Positions 1 to 10,881 of a stretch of 64,000 nt of DNA are shown here, piece after piece. The position numbers and the translations under genes were made by a program. Under the pieces are notes generated by a model. It made no database searches. It was given only the letters and a program-made list of their open reading frames with translations, and had not been told where the DNA came from. Each line of letters starts with the position of its first letter. Position 1 is the stretch's first letter. The stretch comes from Vespa crabro (lineage: Eukaryota > Arthropoda > Insecta > Hymenoptera > Vespidae): contig NC_060959.1 in NCBI RefSeq assembly GCF_910589235.1, positions 11,078,907 to 11,142,906 of the forward strand. The letters are read 5' to 3'.

Positions 1-35
<35 letters not shown>

Positions 36-54
36 TCTTTCTCTCTCTTTCTCT
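1..54. repeat. (CT)n microsatellite at the window edge
   Basis: Fifteen uninterrupted CT units open the window, followed by imperfect CT/CTTT units. The tract probably continues to the left. It is the first of about fifty CT/GA tracts here. Confidence 0.95.
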
Positions 55-270
55 ATCGTTACGGGTAGCTACCCCATTACGTTCATCCTTGTCGCACTCT
101 ATACTCTCCTGCTTTTTCTTTTACTTTTCTTCGCTTTTCATCCTTTTCTTCTTTTTCTTCTTCTTCTATTTATTTCCTACCTTTTTCGAGTTTCTCTTCA
201 ACTTTCTTACGATCGCGTATCGCGTACTTCGACTAATACCTATTACTTACAAAGAAATGTTTAACATTTT

Positions 271-320
271 AAGAGAGAGACGGAGAGACAGAGAGACAGA
301 GAGACAGAGAGAAAGAGAGA
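271..320. repeat. GA-rich imperfect microsatellite (GAGACA units)
   Basis: GA dinucleotides are interrupted by a regular C, giving several GAGACA hexamers between 281 and 312. It lies in an otherwise pyrimidine-rich 400-bp stretch with no gene signal. Confidence 0.85.
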
Positions 321-656
321 CGATTAATTAATTTGATATATTGAAAAAAGGTTCACTTTCTTTCAAGTCATTTTTTTCCCCTTTTTCCCTTTTTTCTATC
401 ACTTTTCATTTCGGTTTCTCTTTCACGTTTCGACTTTCTATCTAATTTTCTCGAAAAAGAAAAAAAGAAGAATAAAAAAAAAAACAGAAAGAATTTAGCT
501 GGAAAGAGCGAGGAATCAATGCAGCGGTGACATTTAATTGATATATCGCGTTAATCACGTAGAATTTGAAATTCACCGAGAGTGGATTTTATATTCCTAT
601 AAAAGTGCATTACACTGCAGGCTTGATATACGTCTGCCTACATGAGCAGATATGTA

Positions 657-660
657 TTTG

Positions 661-703
<43 letters not shown>

Positions 704-728
704 GTATATATATATATGTATATATTAT
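657..728. repeat. Compound (TA)n(CA)n microsatellite
   Basis: About ten TA units pass into six CA/CATA units and back to TA with TGTA interruptions, the usual shape of an aged AT/AC compound repeat. Confidence 0.9.
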
Positions 729-1223
729 AGATGTAGTTCTGTGCAAAAGCTCGTGGGACACCTACGAGCGCTTTAAGAGTGGACCACTGGTCTAGGCTGA
801 ACATAAAGCGGATATTTCGTTTAATATTTAACACCTTTTATGAAGATCGATGTTGTATTGGTATTGGATATTGAACATCAACGTTGATATCGCTATCGCA
901 TAGATAGAAAAAGCGAATATTTGATCGTGATATAAGTACGAGAGGTTTTTCCTGCTAAACTCGTTTGTTCTCTCTCTCTTTCTCCCTCTCTTTTTTATTA
1001 TTTTTTTTCTCTCTCTTTCCAACCGTTCGGACACATGGAATTTGCAGAATGTAATGCCAATGGATTGTCCACGATTTAAAGAATTTGGATTTCATTCCAT
1101 GCGAGCTCTGTTAAACGACATGAATATTATATAATGAATGAGAAAATTGCTGCTAATTTTACCGATTATCTATTTTATAGTGAAATATTTCATTAATGTA
1201 GCTAAATAAGATATTCGGAGATA

Positions 1224-1275
<52 letters not shown>
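1224..1275. repeat. (GA)n microsatellite
   Basis: About twenty GA units with a single G insertion near 1265. It directly abuts the 57-bp minisatellite that follows. Confidence 0.95.
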
Positions 1276-1276
<1 letters not shown>

Positions 1277-1278
1277 TG

Positions 1279-1475
1279 GGATAAATGAGAGTATTACTCA
1301 TCAAAATTTATCTCTGATCTTTTATGTATGTATATATTCGATAGTAAATATTATAGAATAGAAAAAGAATATTACTCATCGATTCATGCACATCAGATAG
1401 TAAATATTATAGGATAAAAGAAAAGCATTATTATTCATCTATGTGTATATATCGGATAGTAAATATTATAAAAAA
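1279..1475. repeat. Minisatellite, about 57-bp unit, three copies plus a partial
   Basis: The core GATAGTAAATATTATA begins at 1340, 1396 and 1455, giving periods of 56 and 59 bp. Each core is followed by an A/G-rich segment, and a TTAYTCATC block ends the first two full copies. A partial upstream copy ending in TTACTCATC lies at about 1279-1302. The copies differ by substitutions and small indels, so this is an old tandem duplication. No frame runs through all copies. Confidence 0.85.
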
Positions 1476-1823
1476 TGACTTAAAGTCGTTCAATGTGTAA
1501 TTACGTCACGATTGATTCCTAGTATTCGTATAAATCAATAAAGCGTATTTCTTTGTAAACAGTATATTGCGTAGTTTGAAGGTCATAATCCAAGTCCGAG
1601 ATAATAATCAAAGTCAAGTAGAAAGGCGTGTCATTTCGAAGTAGGCACGCGAAAGCGAAGGACGCTTTCTCGAGAGCACGTACATACATAGACCAGCATC
1701 AGACGTGAACGATTAATAATATAATAAGTATGTAAAATATTCTTTATCATTTTAATCATTATTATGTAGTATGATATCTTTTTTATCGAATAGCAAGGAT
1801 CAACTTATAACAGCGATATTATA

Positions 1824-1830
1824 ATATATG

Positions 1831-1861
<31 letters not shown>

Positions 1862-1863
1862 TT
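1824..1863. repeat. (TA)n followed by a T run
   Basis: About eleven TA units run into an 11-12 base T run. Confidence 0.9.
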
Positions 1864-2104
1864 GGTTTTTATTTTTTTGCTCTTTTTTCAAAGAATTGAT
1901 CAACACGAAGGATCTTACTCGTCATATACGTATAATTAATATATTTTATTAATAACTGATAATTTTTGAAATATTTGTCCGAATCAATTGAACGAATAGA
2001 TTTTTTTTTTATTGTAACAATAATGAATCGTCAAAATACATCGATCAAGATGTACATGATTTGAGTTGATATATGTACTTCTCTACGTTTAACTTGTAAC
2101 AACG

Positions 2105-2400
2105 ATCAGCTTGTCAAGGCCAACGTGTAGAGCGGAGGGCAACAATAGGCCAACACCCTCTCAAACGGTTCACCATCCAGAGCACCCACGCAACAAACGC
2201 TCGTCGCGTTTCTCCGCGTTGTCCGGCTGGTTGTTCTGCCGCGTATATGAGCGCGATAATCGCGATACAACCGGCGAAACACCGGATGCATAATAGTGAC
2301 AGGCTCGAGCGTTAGTCGCGGTCGAGCGACTATTATAGGCACACGAGGCGAAGGGTTGGACGATCGATAGGTCGTGACGTGTCCGCAATACCCGACGTAT
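2105..2400. other. GC-rich, CpG-rich block with inverted repeat
   Basis: Base composition shifts to clearly more than half G+C with many CpGs, in contrast to AT-rich flanks. An inverted repeat (TAGTCGC, 6-base spacer, GCGACTA) lies near 2312-2331. All strands have open frames of 60-126 codons, but they overlap each other, resemble nothing I know, and run into the GA tract at 2412. Could be a promoter-type CpG block, an untranslated exon, or chance. Confidence 0.4.
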
Positions 2401-2411
2401 TTTTGTACACA

Positions 2412-2412
2412 C

Positions 2413-2444
<32 letters not shown>

Positions 2445-2455
2445 GGAGAGAGAGA
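2412..2455. repeat. (GA)n microsatellite
   Basis: GA units with GGGA interruptions, immediately downstream of the GC-rich block. Confidence 0.95.
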
Positions 2456-3480
2456 TGACGAAACGATTTGTTTCCAGAAAATCCATAAAATTTTACTTCC
2501 TTCCAGCATCACATTAATCTTCAAGATCTTATCTACCGCTTTTCGTTACTCTACTTTGCGATATTAATTTTTTAGACAAAATCGATGACGATTAAATGAC
2601 ATTTAAAATACAAATTCGGAGAGATGATTAAATGCGACGATTAAATCGTTTCGAAATTAGTATGTATTTATGTAATATTATGAACGAAAACATAAATTTA
2701 ACATTCCTTATCATAATGAGAACTATCGTTTAAACTTGAAATCGAAGTAACGCTTGGCCAACTCGAAAGCAGAAATTCGTTTATGATGTCTGTTCAAAAT
2801 CGAGCTTCTCAATGCTCCTAAGTTACGTCGAGCAGAAAGATATTAAACCGTCTCTTCTCTTGTTTCTAGGTAGAGATCGTTAAGATACTCGTTTCTTTGT
2901 CATCGATCGTAGTTGGTTTAACGTGCTAGTTTCGACAATAGTACGACGTTTGCGTTTCTACCGATGAAACATAGACACGATCTTAGGAGAACGATGCACG
3001 AGAATATCTCTTTGGAAATCGAGCCTTCGCGAGATATCCCGGCCGTTCACAAAGCAAATTTTCGTGAGCGAACGATCGAGGAAGCGTGTGGATGCATGTA
3101 TGTGTGTAACGTAACGTCTCACTGCATTGAATATTTCGCATCTCGTATATTTATACTTAGATATATGTATGTATGAGTCTTTGCATGTGCGGTGGTTCGA
3201 TATGGTTTTGTACCGAACAAAAGAAATTCCTTATTCCGTGGAAGGAAGAATCCTCTCGGTGAGATACGCTTCTCTACCATCGAGGAATACTGCTATCGCG
3301 TCATATTTCCGTACCTTTGAAAATCGCAAGTGAAACACCAACTAGATCTAGAAACGGAGAGATGCTTTCTTCCTCTGTTCGTTCGATGTTCCGTCAAGGG
3401 ATTAAAATAGAACGTACATAGATATGCATGACTGTGGGAAAATCGTTTACGTCGTTTATACGTTCTATTTATTTATTTGT
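2456..3480 (+). other. Unique stretch with a 3' splice-site-like sequence at 2869
   Basis: Mostly unique sequence. A good acceptor string (CTCTTCTCTTGTTTCTAG) ends at 2869. The nearest substantial open frame, from the ATG at 2964 to 3176 (70 codons), is separated from it by an in-frame stop. I recognise no protein and cannot call a gene. Confidence 0.35.
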
Positions 3481-3488
3481 TATATATT

Positions 3489-3530
3489 AAAAAAAAAAAA
3501 AAAAAATAATATATATATATATATATATAC
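3489..3530. repeat. Poly-A run followed by (TA)n
   Basis: About eighteen A residues followed by about eleven TA units. No target-site duplication is visible, so I do not call a retroposon tail. Confidence 0.9.
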
Positions 3531-3920
3531 AATTTTGGTCGAAGGGAGAAAAATGTCAAAAATATTATTTTCGAGTAAAATTATTCGAAACAAATGGAAT
3601 TAGAAAATAGTGGATGAAAGAAGAATTATTAGTAGAAATGCAGGAAAAAATTCTGATAACATCGAACAGACCGTTTCGTTATGTTTGCGAACGTAGAAAA
3701 GAACAGGATATGTATATAGTCTATACAAAAGCGAATTATCCTCGTCACCTCTGTGATTCGATAGAAACGGCTGTGGCATGAGGGAGTTGTTCGCTGTCTG
3801 TTCATATACATGTGTATCTACACGTGCATACGTGTACATAGTCGTGTACGCTCGACCACCGGAAATAGGATTGTCTTCCATGAGCCTTTATCCGATATCG
3901 CGATTCCAACACGATATCCT

Positions 3921-4015
3921 GAACGAACGAACGAACGAACGGACGGACGGACGGATGGACGAACGGATGGACGGACGGGCGGATGGACGGACGAACGAAC
4001 AAACGAACGAACGAA
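3921..4015. repeat. Nested tetranucleotide array (CGAA outside, CGGA/TGGA inside)
   Basis: Five GAAC units lead into GGAC/GGAT units with one GGGC, and the array closes with GAAC units. The symmetric order suggests a variant that arose and expanded inside an older CGAA array. Open frames on both strands through it (Arg-Thr-Asn-Glu or Ser-Val-Arg-Pro strings) are products of the repeat. Confidence 0.95.
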
Positions 4016-4540
4016 GGTACACCGAGTACGAAACAAAGAAGCTCAAGTTTTAATTAAAAACCATTCAATTACGCAACTTCTCCGTTCGTATATTGTTCTC
4101 TCATGCTCACTCCATTACGACCGTCTACAGTCTATCCGCAAAATAAACACGATTGTCTCGGTCATTACACGTAGGCGCCAACCATCTTACATGAGCTTAT
4201 GAAAATGATCTAGAAAAGGAAGATCCTTTGGAAAAGTGTGAAAATGAACAATATTTTCCTCGTCTTATTTGTAAATCCACGTTAATACCGGATAAGGTTT
4301 AAATGAAGAAAAAAAGAAAGGGAGTGAGAGTAAGAGTGAAAGTGAGTATGAGAGAGAGAGTGAGACATACTCTATCCGAGCTTGATAAAAATTCTTTGCA
4401 AGGGGATTAAGTAGATTTACATATATCATTCGCTTTCAGGCGTTACAATTTGCCACAGCTAAATAAATGGATTCTGGTGCACGTACAGTATCTCCTCTTC
4501 TTCCACCGATCTTACTCAAAATGCTGATTAGGCAAATAAC

Positions 4541-4590
4541 AAGAAGAGAAAGGAAGAGAGAGAGAGAGAGAGAAAGAGAAAGATGAAGAA
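4541..4590. repeat. Imperfect (GA)n tract
   Basis: GA units with AAG interruptions. A similar imperfect GA/GT tract lies at 4316-4366. Confidence 0.85.
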
Positions 4591-4756
4591 AGTACTAGCA
4601 GAGGTAAATCCTCCGAGACCGTACATCCGGCCCATTTCTCATTCGTACTGCATAATTATTTTCACGCGCAGAAGTATTCCATCTTTTCATAGTCGCTTAC
4701 GTTCGCATTTCGTCTAAACCGTCTTTTCCATTAGTGATTCGTCCGATTCCAACTAA

Positions 4757-4777
4757 TAGAGAGAGAAAGAGAAGAGA

Positions 4778-4813
<36 letters not shown>
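4757..4813. repeat. (GA)n microsatellite
   Basis: GA units with GAAGA variants in the first half and a clean GA run in the second. Confidence 0.95.
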
Positions 4814-4816
<3 letters not shown>

Positions 4817-4990
4817 AAGGAAAGAGTAGGAGGTAGGAAGAGTGGGTGGTAAGGGTCGGGCAAACGTAATTAGTCGACGAGGTTGGACCGAGAAAGCGTG
4901 GTTGTAGCTTCGCAGCCCATGAAACTCCATTTTTCCAGCAAAAAGATCAGGGTCGAGGAAAAACCGTTCGCTCGGTTCTTCCTCTCTTTC

Positions 4991-5001
4991 TCACACACAC
5001 A

Positions 5002-5046
<45 letters not shown>

Positions 5047-5075
5047 CACATACGTATATACACATACATATATAC
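4991..5075. repeat. Compound (CA)n(TA)n microsatellite
   Basis: Five CA units, then about twenty TA units, then mixed TA/CA. It sits 65 bp before the splice-acceptor-like string at 5140. Confidence 0.95.
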
Positions 5076-5103
5076 CGTTTGGTCCAACATCTTCTTTCCT
5101 TTT

Positions 5104-5140
5104 CTCTCTCTCTCTCTCTTTTCACCCTCTCTTTCCACAG
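5104..5140 (+). promoter_or_regulatory. Strong 3' splice-site-like sequence
   Basis: A CT repeat and pyrimidine tract end in CTCTCTTTCCACAG at 5140, immediately followed by GC-rich sequence. By consensus it is among the best acceptor strings in the window. CT repeats ending in YAG imitate acceptors, so use is unproven. Confidence 0.35.
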
Positions 5141-5275
5141 GCAGCAGCCGACTCTCATCGTTTCGCCGAGCTTTCTCTCGCTCGTACCTTCGTTTTCCTC
5201 GCCGCGGTGTCGGTATTTATAGCACCGAGAAACCACAGAGCCTCGGGAAAAGCTGCTCAGCAGGGTAGAAACTAG
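5141..5275 (+). CDS. Candidate exon, unknown product
   Basis: From the acceptor at 5140 one frame stays open for 44 codons to a TAG at 5273. It starts with Ala-Ala-Ala-Asp and contains a hydrophobic stretch (TFVFLAAVSVFIA) like a signal or membrane segment, then Arg/Lys/Gln residues. Possible donors inside are GTATTT near 5213 and GTAGAA near 5266. A second frame is also open for much of the segment, so the coding frame is ambiguous. No family recognised; an untranslated exon is equally possible. Confidence 0.2.
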   Translation, partial: AAADSHRFAELSLARTFVFLAAVSVFIAPRNHRASGKAAQQGRN

Positions 5276-5322
5276 CGGCCGAATCGCCCACGAAACCATC
5301 CCCGTTTTCTTCTTCCTACATC

Positions 5323-5344
5323 GACGACGACGACGACGACGACG

Positions 5345-5378
<34 letters not shown>

Positions 5379-5409
5379 CTACGACAACGACGTCGTCGTC
5401 GTCGTCGTC
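5323..5409. repeat. Compound trinucleotide array (GAC)8(AAC)11...(GTC)6
   Basis: Eight GAC units, eleven AAC units, a short TACGACAACGAC linker and six GTC units. The GAC and GTC blocks are reverse complements, so the array can fold into an 18-bp or longer stem. A minus-strand frame through it reads poly-Arg/poly-Cys and is not credible as a gene. Confidence 0.95.
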
Positions 5410-5872
5410 CGAGCGAGTTTCGCTTTTCTCTCACACAGACTCCGCTTCTTGTTTTCTTCTTATACGCATTGCGGAAGGAACGCCAGCGCACATGAAGCCG
5501 TTATTTTGAGCTAAAAGCCTTAATCGCCGTTTTTACTCCTTTTCTTTTCGGCGAAGAAAGGAATTACCGGGCAACGGACGTTGCTACGTACCTTCCTACC
5601 TACCTACCTACCCACCTATTGCAACTACTGCCTTCGACTTTGTAGCCAGCCGGGAAAGCTCGAGCGAGCTTACGGTTCTTCCGCGGAACGAACCAACTTC
5701 TTACTCTCCGTCCTTCTTTTCTTTTTCTCGAGTTACACGTCTGGAGTTGAAGGGCTGCCGCATTACGTCGCCTCTATCTCTCTCTCTCTCTCTCTTCCTC
5801 TATTTACAACGGATTTTTCCACGAAGAGACTTCTTAAACGCCATGGAAAACTGACTTTTCAATTTGAAAAAT

Positions 5873-5905
<33 letters not shown>

Positions 5906-6185
5906 GTCTCTCTTGTTTTCTCTTTCCTCCTTTTTATTACACGCCATCGAATGTGAACCATTCATAAGCCATTTACAGATATTATTATTAAGAAATATAG
6001 GAAATATCGAAATAACAAATAAATTCCTTTATTTGTCGGCACATTTATTAACTCTTTTTATTTGTTTGGTATGTTTCGTAGATTTTTCGAACGTTATCAC
6101 CAACGAATACGTTTCATTTAATATCGCGGTTTATGTTTGTGGTAGTTTTCCCCGGTTAACGATCCTCTTTTCGAGAACGACCGCA
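5410..6185. other. Unique stretch with CT tracts
   Basis: Contains CT tracts at 5775-5795 and 5873-5911 and a (CCTA)-like run near 5590-5620. The open frame at 5581-5967 is built largely from the CT tracts. No gene supported. Confidence 0.5.
5873..5911. repeat. (CT)n microsatellite
   Basis: About fifteen CT units with two late interruptions. Confidence 0.95.
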
Positions 6186-6200
6186 GACAGAAAGAGAGGT

Positions 6201-6246
<46 letters not shown>

Positions 6247-6291
6247 ATAGAGAAATAGAGAGAGGGAGAGGGAGAGAGAGAAAGAGAGAAA
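6186..6291. repeat. Long (GA)n-rich tract
   Basis: A clean GA core of about 38 bases lies within about 105 bp of AGAAA/AGGGA variants. Overlapping minus-strand frames here encode only Ser/Leu/Phe strings and are artefacts. Confidence 0.95.
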
Positions 6292-6358
6292 TTTGAGCAA
6301 CATCGTTCGCATGTGGATTCACCAGTAGTCGTATGAGAGGGAAAGAGAAGAAAACGAC

Positions 6359-6411
6359 AGATAGACAGAGAGAGAAAGAGAGAGAGAGAGAGAGGGATAG
6401 AGAGAGAAAAT
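6359..6411. repeat. (GA)n tract
   Basis: GACAGATAGACA units followed by GA. Same orientation as the tract about 70 bp upstream. Confidence 0.95.
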
Positions 6412-6846
6412 GAGTCCATCGTCGAGGACACGCGTCGACGCTCGATTTCGACGCTTGTTTTTCCGGTGGCGATAAAATTTCATCCGTAACCCACCCCGAC
6501 ACCACCCCCGACCCATCCTATTCGATAGCTACACGCGGCAATATTCACCGTCCGCAGCCGACTAACCATTTACCCCTCCATTATTTTCACGAACATTCCA
6601 ACGGTTAATATTGGATTCCTTCCAAGTATTTTCACAATTCAGATGGCATCTTCACCTCCTACCTTCCACTTTTCTCCGTGTCCAATATAAACGGTCTTTT
6701 GCATATCTCTAATTGCGCTTTCATTATACGGAAACGGTAGAATGTCTTAATGAATTGGTCCGTTATAAACGCGAAACTGCGTTTCGAGGTGTCGCCTGTG
6801 CGATATCGTTGTAGCAAAATGATACGAGAAAATTGAAAACAAGGAA

Positions 6847-6847
<1 letters not shown>

Positions 6848-6878
<31 letters not shown>
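6848..6878. repeat. (GA)n microsatellite
   Basis: About fifteen clean GA units. Confidence 0.95.
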
Positions 6879-6880
<2 letters not shown>

Positions 6881-8026
6881 GTAAAGAACAGAACGATGGT
6901 CTTTCATACAAATTAGTTGTAATATCTAATACAACGATTAATATGTATGAAATTGAATGAAAGGAATTTTCTATATGCGTACGATTAAAACCTTAAGTTT
7001 GCGGAAAGGCAAATAAAAGTTTGGACGTTTTTCTTCGTGAATATAGAAAAGTTTCCAAACATTGAGCGTCTAGCCGGTAGGTAGGAGAAAAAGTCAGCGC
7101 TTTTATAACGAGTCGAGAGTAACTAAGATTCCAAGACGCGATACTCGTGCATTGTTGCTTTGACATTCACTCGAGCGCAGACACGACTGAACAGGTTCTG
7201 AACAGGTCTGAACGTACGTGTACTTATGGTTACATGGGTTCCTTGCGTGTACGTTGTTCAGACGTATTCTCGTTACATATACTTCCACCCTATACATAAG
7301 CTTACCGCACATGGCTAGCCAACAGACCCTCGGTTATCGTAGGACCACTCGAGACGGCTGTTAGCATGTTGACTTAAGTACCTACAAGGATTAACAAACC
7401 AGCCACTTTTTGTCCAGCGACTGACATTTTTACAGAGACAAGGGACGAATCTTAATTATGACCTTACCTTCTAGTGTCATCACAATCGTTCTTTCCTCTT
7501 TCTATTCGTTGATTTTATTCGCTACATGAAAAATAACTTGACGAGTTTGTTTTTCCTCTTAAATAAAGAACGAATTTTTTTATACGGTCGAATAACTTTC
7601 ACGAGCGAATTTAAAGGATCGAAACTTTTGCGAGGGATGTTTCTTCTTTTTATATATAATGTAACGTATATGATAATAATGGTAAGATGGTCTTATGGGA
7701 TCATGTATACGTGTAAAACGTCTTTGTTCCCGTCGAATTTCCTGATTCGACGTCCAAAAGTTTCACGCGAGAGAACGGGGTCCTTTACGTTATTCGAGCA
7801 TAGAAGGTAGAAGTAGATGGGCTGTCAAGTTAGCGATGTTTCCTCTGGGACCCGTCAAACGTACAGAACGATGGCAAACCTGCTTCTCTACGGCCTCGGA
7901 TGTCTCCGCACTCCCCCGGGGCCAGTGATAAAAAGCAGGACCAGTCAGCATTCGACAATGAAAGAGCCTTTACCTTTCTCGTCTCTTTCGACAAAAGGTT
8001 TTCATCGTCGAATGGTTTCGATTTCG

Positions 8027-8054
8027 ACTACTATTACTACTACTACTACTACTC
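8027..8054. repeat. (ACT)n trinucleotide repeat
   Basis: About nine ACT units with one ATT variant. Confidence 0.9.
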
Positions 8055-8561
8055 GTAAACTTCTCCTAGATCGTTGGCGATTCGTGAAGTAAAGAAAATG
8101 AAAAGCCGAAATTTTCTTCCAAAAAACCATGACAAATATTAACTATTCTCGACATTCAATTTTCTAGATAATAGAAATTTTCATCTGCGTTATACATAAT
8201 ACGTATACATTTTAACGGGAATATAATGTTTCAGTTTGTTTTGAAATCGTTTAATCAAGAAATGGTAGAGCTCTGTCGACGAAAAGCATATCCAATTGTA
8301 ACCGTGATAAATCCAAACGGTCGACAGCGATACACGTTCGTTCGTTGAGAGAGCAAACACGGCGAACGGTCGGGATGGCATAGATATAAGGAATCCGTGA
8401 ATGAGAGGGCTTGCTTTCACCCCTTGTACCCTTCCAGATCACGATGAGTAGATGGGATTGGAATTCGGAGATTTTGATAATAGGGGAATAGATGGATAGG
8501 AAACTAGGTAAACCGATATCTATTTTGTATGGAATATCTTTGCTGATTGCACATCTGGTAA

Positions 8562-8563
<2 letters not shown>

Positions 8564-8598
<35 letters not shown>
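8564..8598. repeat. (GA)n microsatellite
   Basis: About sixteen GA units; a short TA run follows at about 8680-8696. Confidence 0.95.
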
Positions 8599-8600
<2 letters not shown>

Positions 8601-9260
8601 AAATTTCGAGGAGGTATTTTGTAATATCAATTTCTCTAATTGATTTATTAAACTGATTTGTTGAATTTTAATTACATCTATATATATATATATAAAAGAA
8701 AAGATTAAAGTTAATAAATCTATCGGATAATTCTCGAACGTAAAGTTAGTTCCATTATTTTCTCGTTGATACTTTTTGGAGATTACTAATCAAGAAGACA
8801 TCACGTTGTCATCGTTTTGTCATACTAGGAAGGTTTCTCGATCTTGGCGTATCTTCGACGAAAGCTCGAGAATGCGACGTCATTCATCGGGATATGAGGG
8901 GTGGTTTGAGACGAGAGAGGAAAGAAAGATTTCAGGAGTGTAGGTGGTTGGGTGGGACGTCAAAGCTTCTCCAAAGATTCTTTACGGGATTTTCTCGCGT
9001 ACGTCGATAAGAATACATTATCGTCGTCACTTGTGGTAAGATCGCGATGTGGTTCTTTTCCTAGTGCAAGAAAATTCTTTTGAGAGAAGGAGGAAAAGAA
9101 CATCTTGATCGATTGCACCGTTTTATTCCTTCGACGTGGATACTTTATCGCGATAACTCGTTTGCTAATCGCGATTCGATTCTGTCTTGAGAAGAGAGAT
9201 AAACGGAAGGAGGCATTGAGAATGCACGTTCCTGGCTTCGTAAATTATCGTTGTTCATCC

Positions 9261-9452
9261 GAGAGAGATAAGGCGAGAGAGGAGAGGAAGAGAGAGAGAG
9301 AAAGAGAAAGGAAGAGAATGATGGCTATCGGATTCCGGAATAAATAAAGTAACTTTTCCATTAAAGACCGTTTAATTAAATTTTACCGTGCAAGACCGAC
9401 GAGCATCGCCGTTAATCGAGACGACGAGAGCAGAACTATAGATACACATAGA

Positions 9453-9500
<48 letters not shown>
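9261..9500. repeat. Two (GA)n tracts, 9261-9317 and 9451-9500
   Basis: The first is imperfect (GAGGAGAGGAAG variants); the second is a clean run of over twenty GA units. Both have the purine strand on plus. The intervening 130 bp is unique. Confidence 0.9.
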
Positions 9501-9502
<2 letters not shown>

Positions 9503-10248
9503 AGATTGGACTCCAAGCGGAGAGCGCAGAGATAGTTGCCAAGAAGACGTTCCGCTTTCTTACCATTTCCTCCTCAAGGCCCCATTCACTCCTCGTCGTA
9601 CACGTTTTTCTATACTTGTAAAAGCTAGAATAAAAAGAAAAACGAGAAAGAAAAAAAAAATGAAGCATTTCATCAGAATAATCCTGCAAGTTTTCAGTCC
9701 AATTCCTTTTCGAATTTCTTTCTTCTTCCTCGATTCGTGCCGATCTCGAGGTTACGTTTATCGAGTCTGTAATCGTAACGAGAGAAACTCCGCAGCGACC
9801 GATTCAATTTTGTTCCTGGCTGAAACCGGCAGCCAGAGGAATCCAAAGGCCCCGCGTTGGGAGTTTATTTGAGAATCTAGTTACCGAGTTTGTTCGTTCG
9901 AACGATTAATATTACGAAACTTCTCAATTTGCCGAGCTCTACGGGTGGGGAGTGCTGGCGAAGGTTGTGCCGAGAGTATAACGGCGAGGGGAAGGATCCG
10001 GAGGGGAGGGAGAGTGCCGGAAAACAGTGATATCTGAAATCGATAATGGCATGCAGCGTTCGTTGCACTTTCCTAGCGAGCGCACTGGCTAGGTACCTAC
10101 GCGTACCACGTTACAGCCAGCGATGTACGATCGTGTTCGCTAATTACTAATCGTCCTGATAATCCTTCGATTTATTAGGTCGTCCAAAACTAGCCGAATC
10201 TTGTAGCCGAAAAAAATTGCGTTTCATGTTAGCTACTTGTTTGTCAAT
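9501..10248. other. Unique sequence, no gene identified
   Basis: Moderately GC-rich around 9930-10120. No splice pair or protein similarity that I can support. Confidence 0.45.
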
Positions 10249-10300
10249 TTAAAAAAAAAAAAAAAAAAACAAAAAAGAAACAAAAAAAGAAGAAGAAAAA
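10249..10300. repeat. A-rich simple repeat
   Basis: An A run of about twenty followed by AAAC/AAAG/AAG units. No flanking duplication noticed. Confidence 0.9.
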
Positions 10301-10680
10301 ATATCAACCCATTCTCTTTTTTCCAATGCGATTTTTCAACGAGATAATTTTGTTATGATACATTTTACATAACACGTTAAAGCGATCATAACTTACTCGC
10401 CTTTTACGACGATCTATTATAAAAACAGTAATTTTAGGCTTGACAATGGATAAACAAACGTTGTGGTAACATAGTTAAGCAGAAACGAGGCCGGATAATG
10501 ACGGTGTATATCGTTCGTTCTTCCTTTGATGCATCGCTTGCTTTCGTATAACGTTATTATCGGAAAATGGTCGAACGGGTATTAACTCAATTAGAATTTT
10601 AACGGGATGCCCTCGAATATGAGCGATTATAAAGTGTCAGGTGTCTTTGTCATTTACTCTGTCCCTTTTCTTTCCGTCTT

Positions 10681-10785
10681 TTTCGTTATTTTCTTTCTTT
10701 CTTTCTTTTTTTTTTTTTTTTCTTTTTTTGTCTTCTTTCTCCTTCTTTCCTTTTTCTTTTCGTACTTCTTTCTTTCTCCCTCTTT
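10681..10785. repeat. Polypyrimidine tract, (CTTT)n and T-rich
   Basis: Over 100 bases of almost pure C/T on plus, with CTTT units and an 18-base T run. Frames through it on both strands (poly-Phe/Ser, poly-Lys/Glu) are artefacts. Confidence 0.9.
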
Positions 10786-10881
10786 CGATCCATTCATTCT
10801 TCTTCCTTCGTGACGTAATAAAACGAATACGGACGAAGATCCTAAGTGGCTTTCTTCTTTCATCGTCAGCCAGAAATAACA

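Larger units (their letters stand above)
321..2104. other. AT-rich stretch without a recognisable gene
   Basis: Apart from the TA/CA and GA tracts and the 57-bp minisatellite listed separately, I see only unique AT-rich sequence. Short open frames at 610-1034 on the minus strand read through TA and CT repeats and look spurious. No promoter or splice pair convinced me. Confidence 0.6.
4016..4980. other. Gene-free stretch between repeats
   Basis: Unique sequence interrupted by purine-rich tracts at 4316-4366, 4541-4590 and 4757-4813. No convincing splice pair or protein. Confidence 0.5.
6412..8563. other. Mostly unique sequence, no gene identified
   Basis: Holds a GA tract at 6848-6878 and an ACT trinucleotide run at 8027-8054. 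Open frames at 7103-7312 (minus), 7526-7810 and 7817-8092 (plus) are under 95 codons, match nothing I recognise and lack convincing start or splice context. A minus-strand donor-like string (AAGGTAAGGTC) lies near 7464 without a partner exon. Confidence 0.45.

Noticed and set aside
4991..5491. 166-codon minus-strand frame with poly-Cys and poly-Arg
   Set aside because: It is a reading of the GAC/AAC/GTC array and the TA repeat. Poly-Cys of this kind is not a credible protein.
7900..7965. TATA-like GATAAAAAGC with a TCAGC initiator
   Set aside because: Spacing is about 18 bp, too short for TATA-directed initiation.
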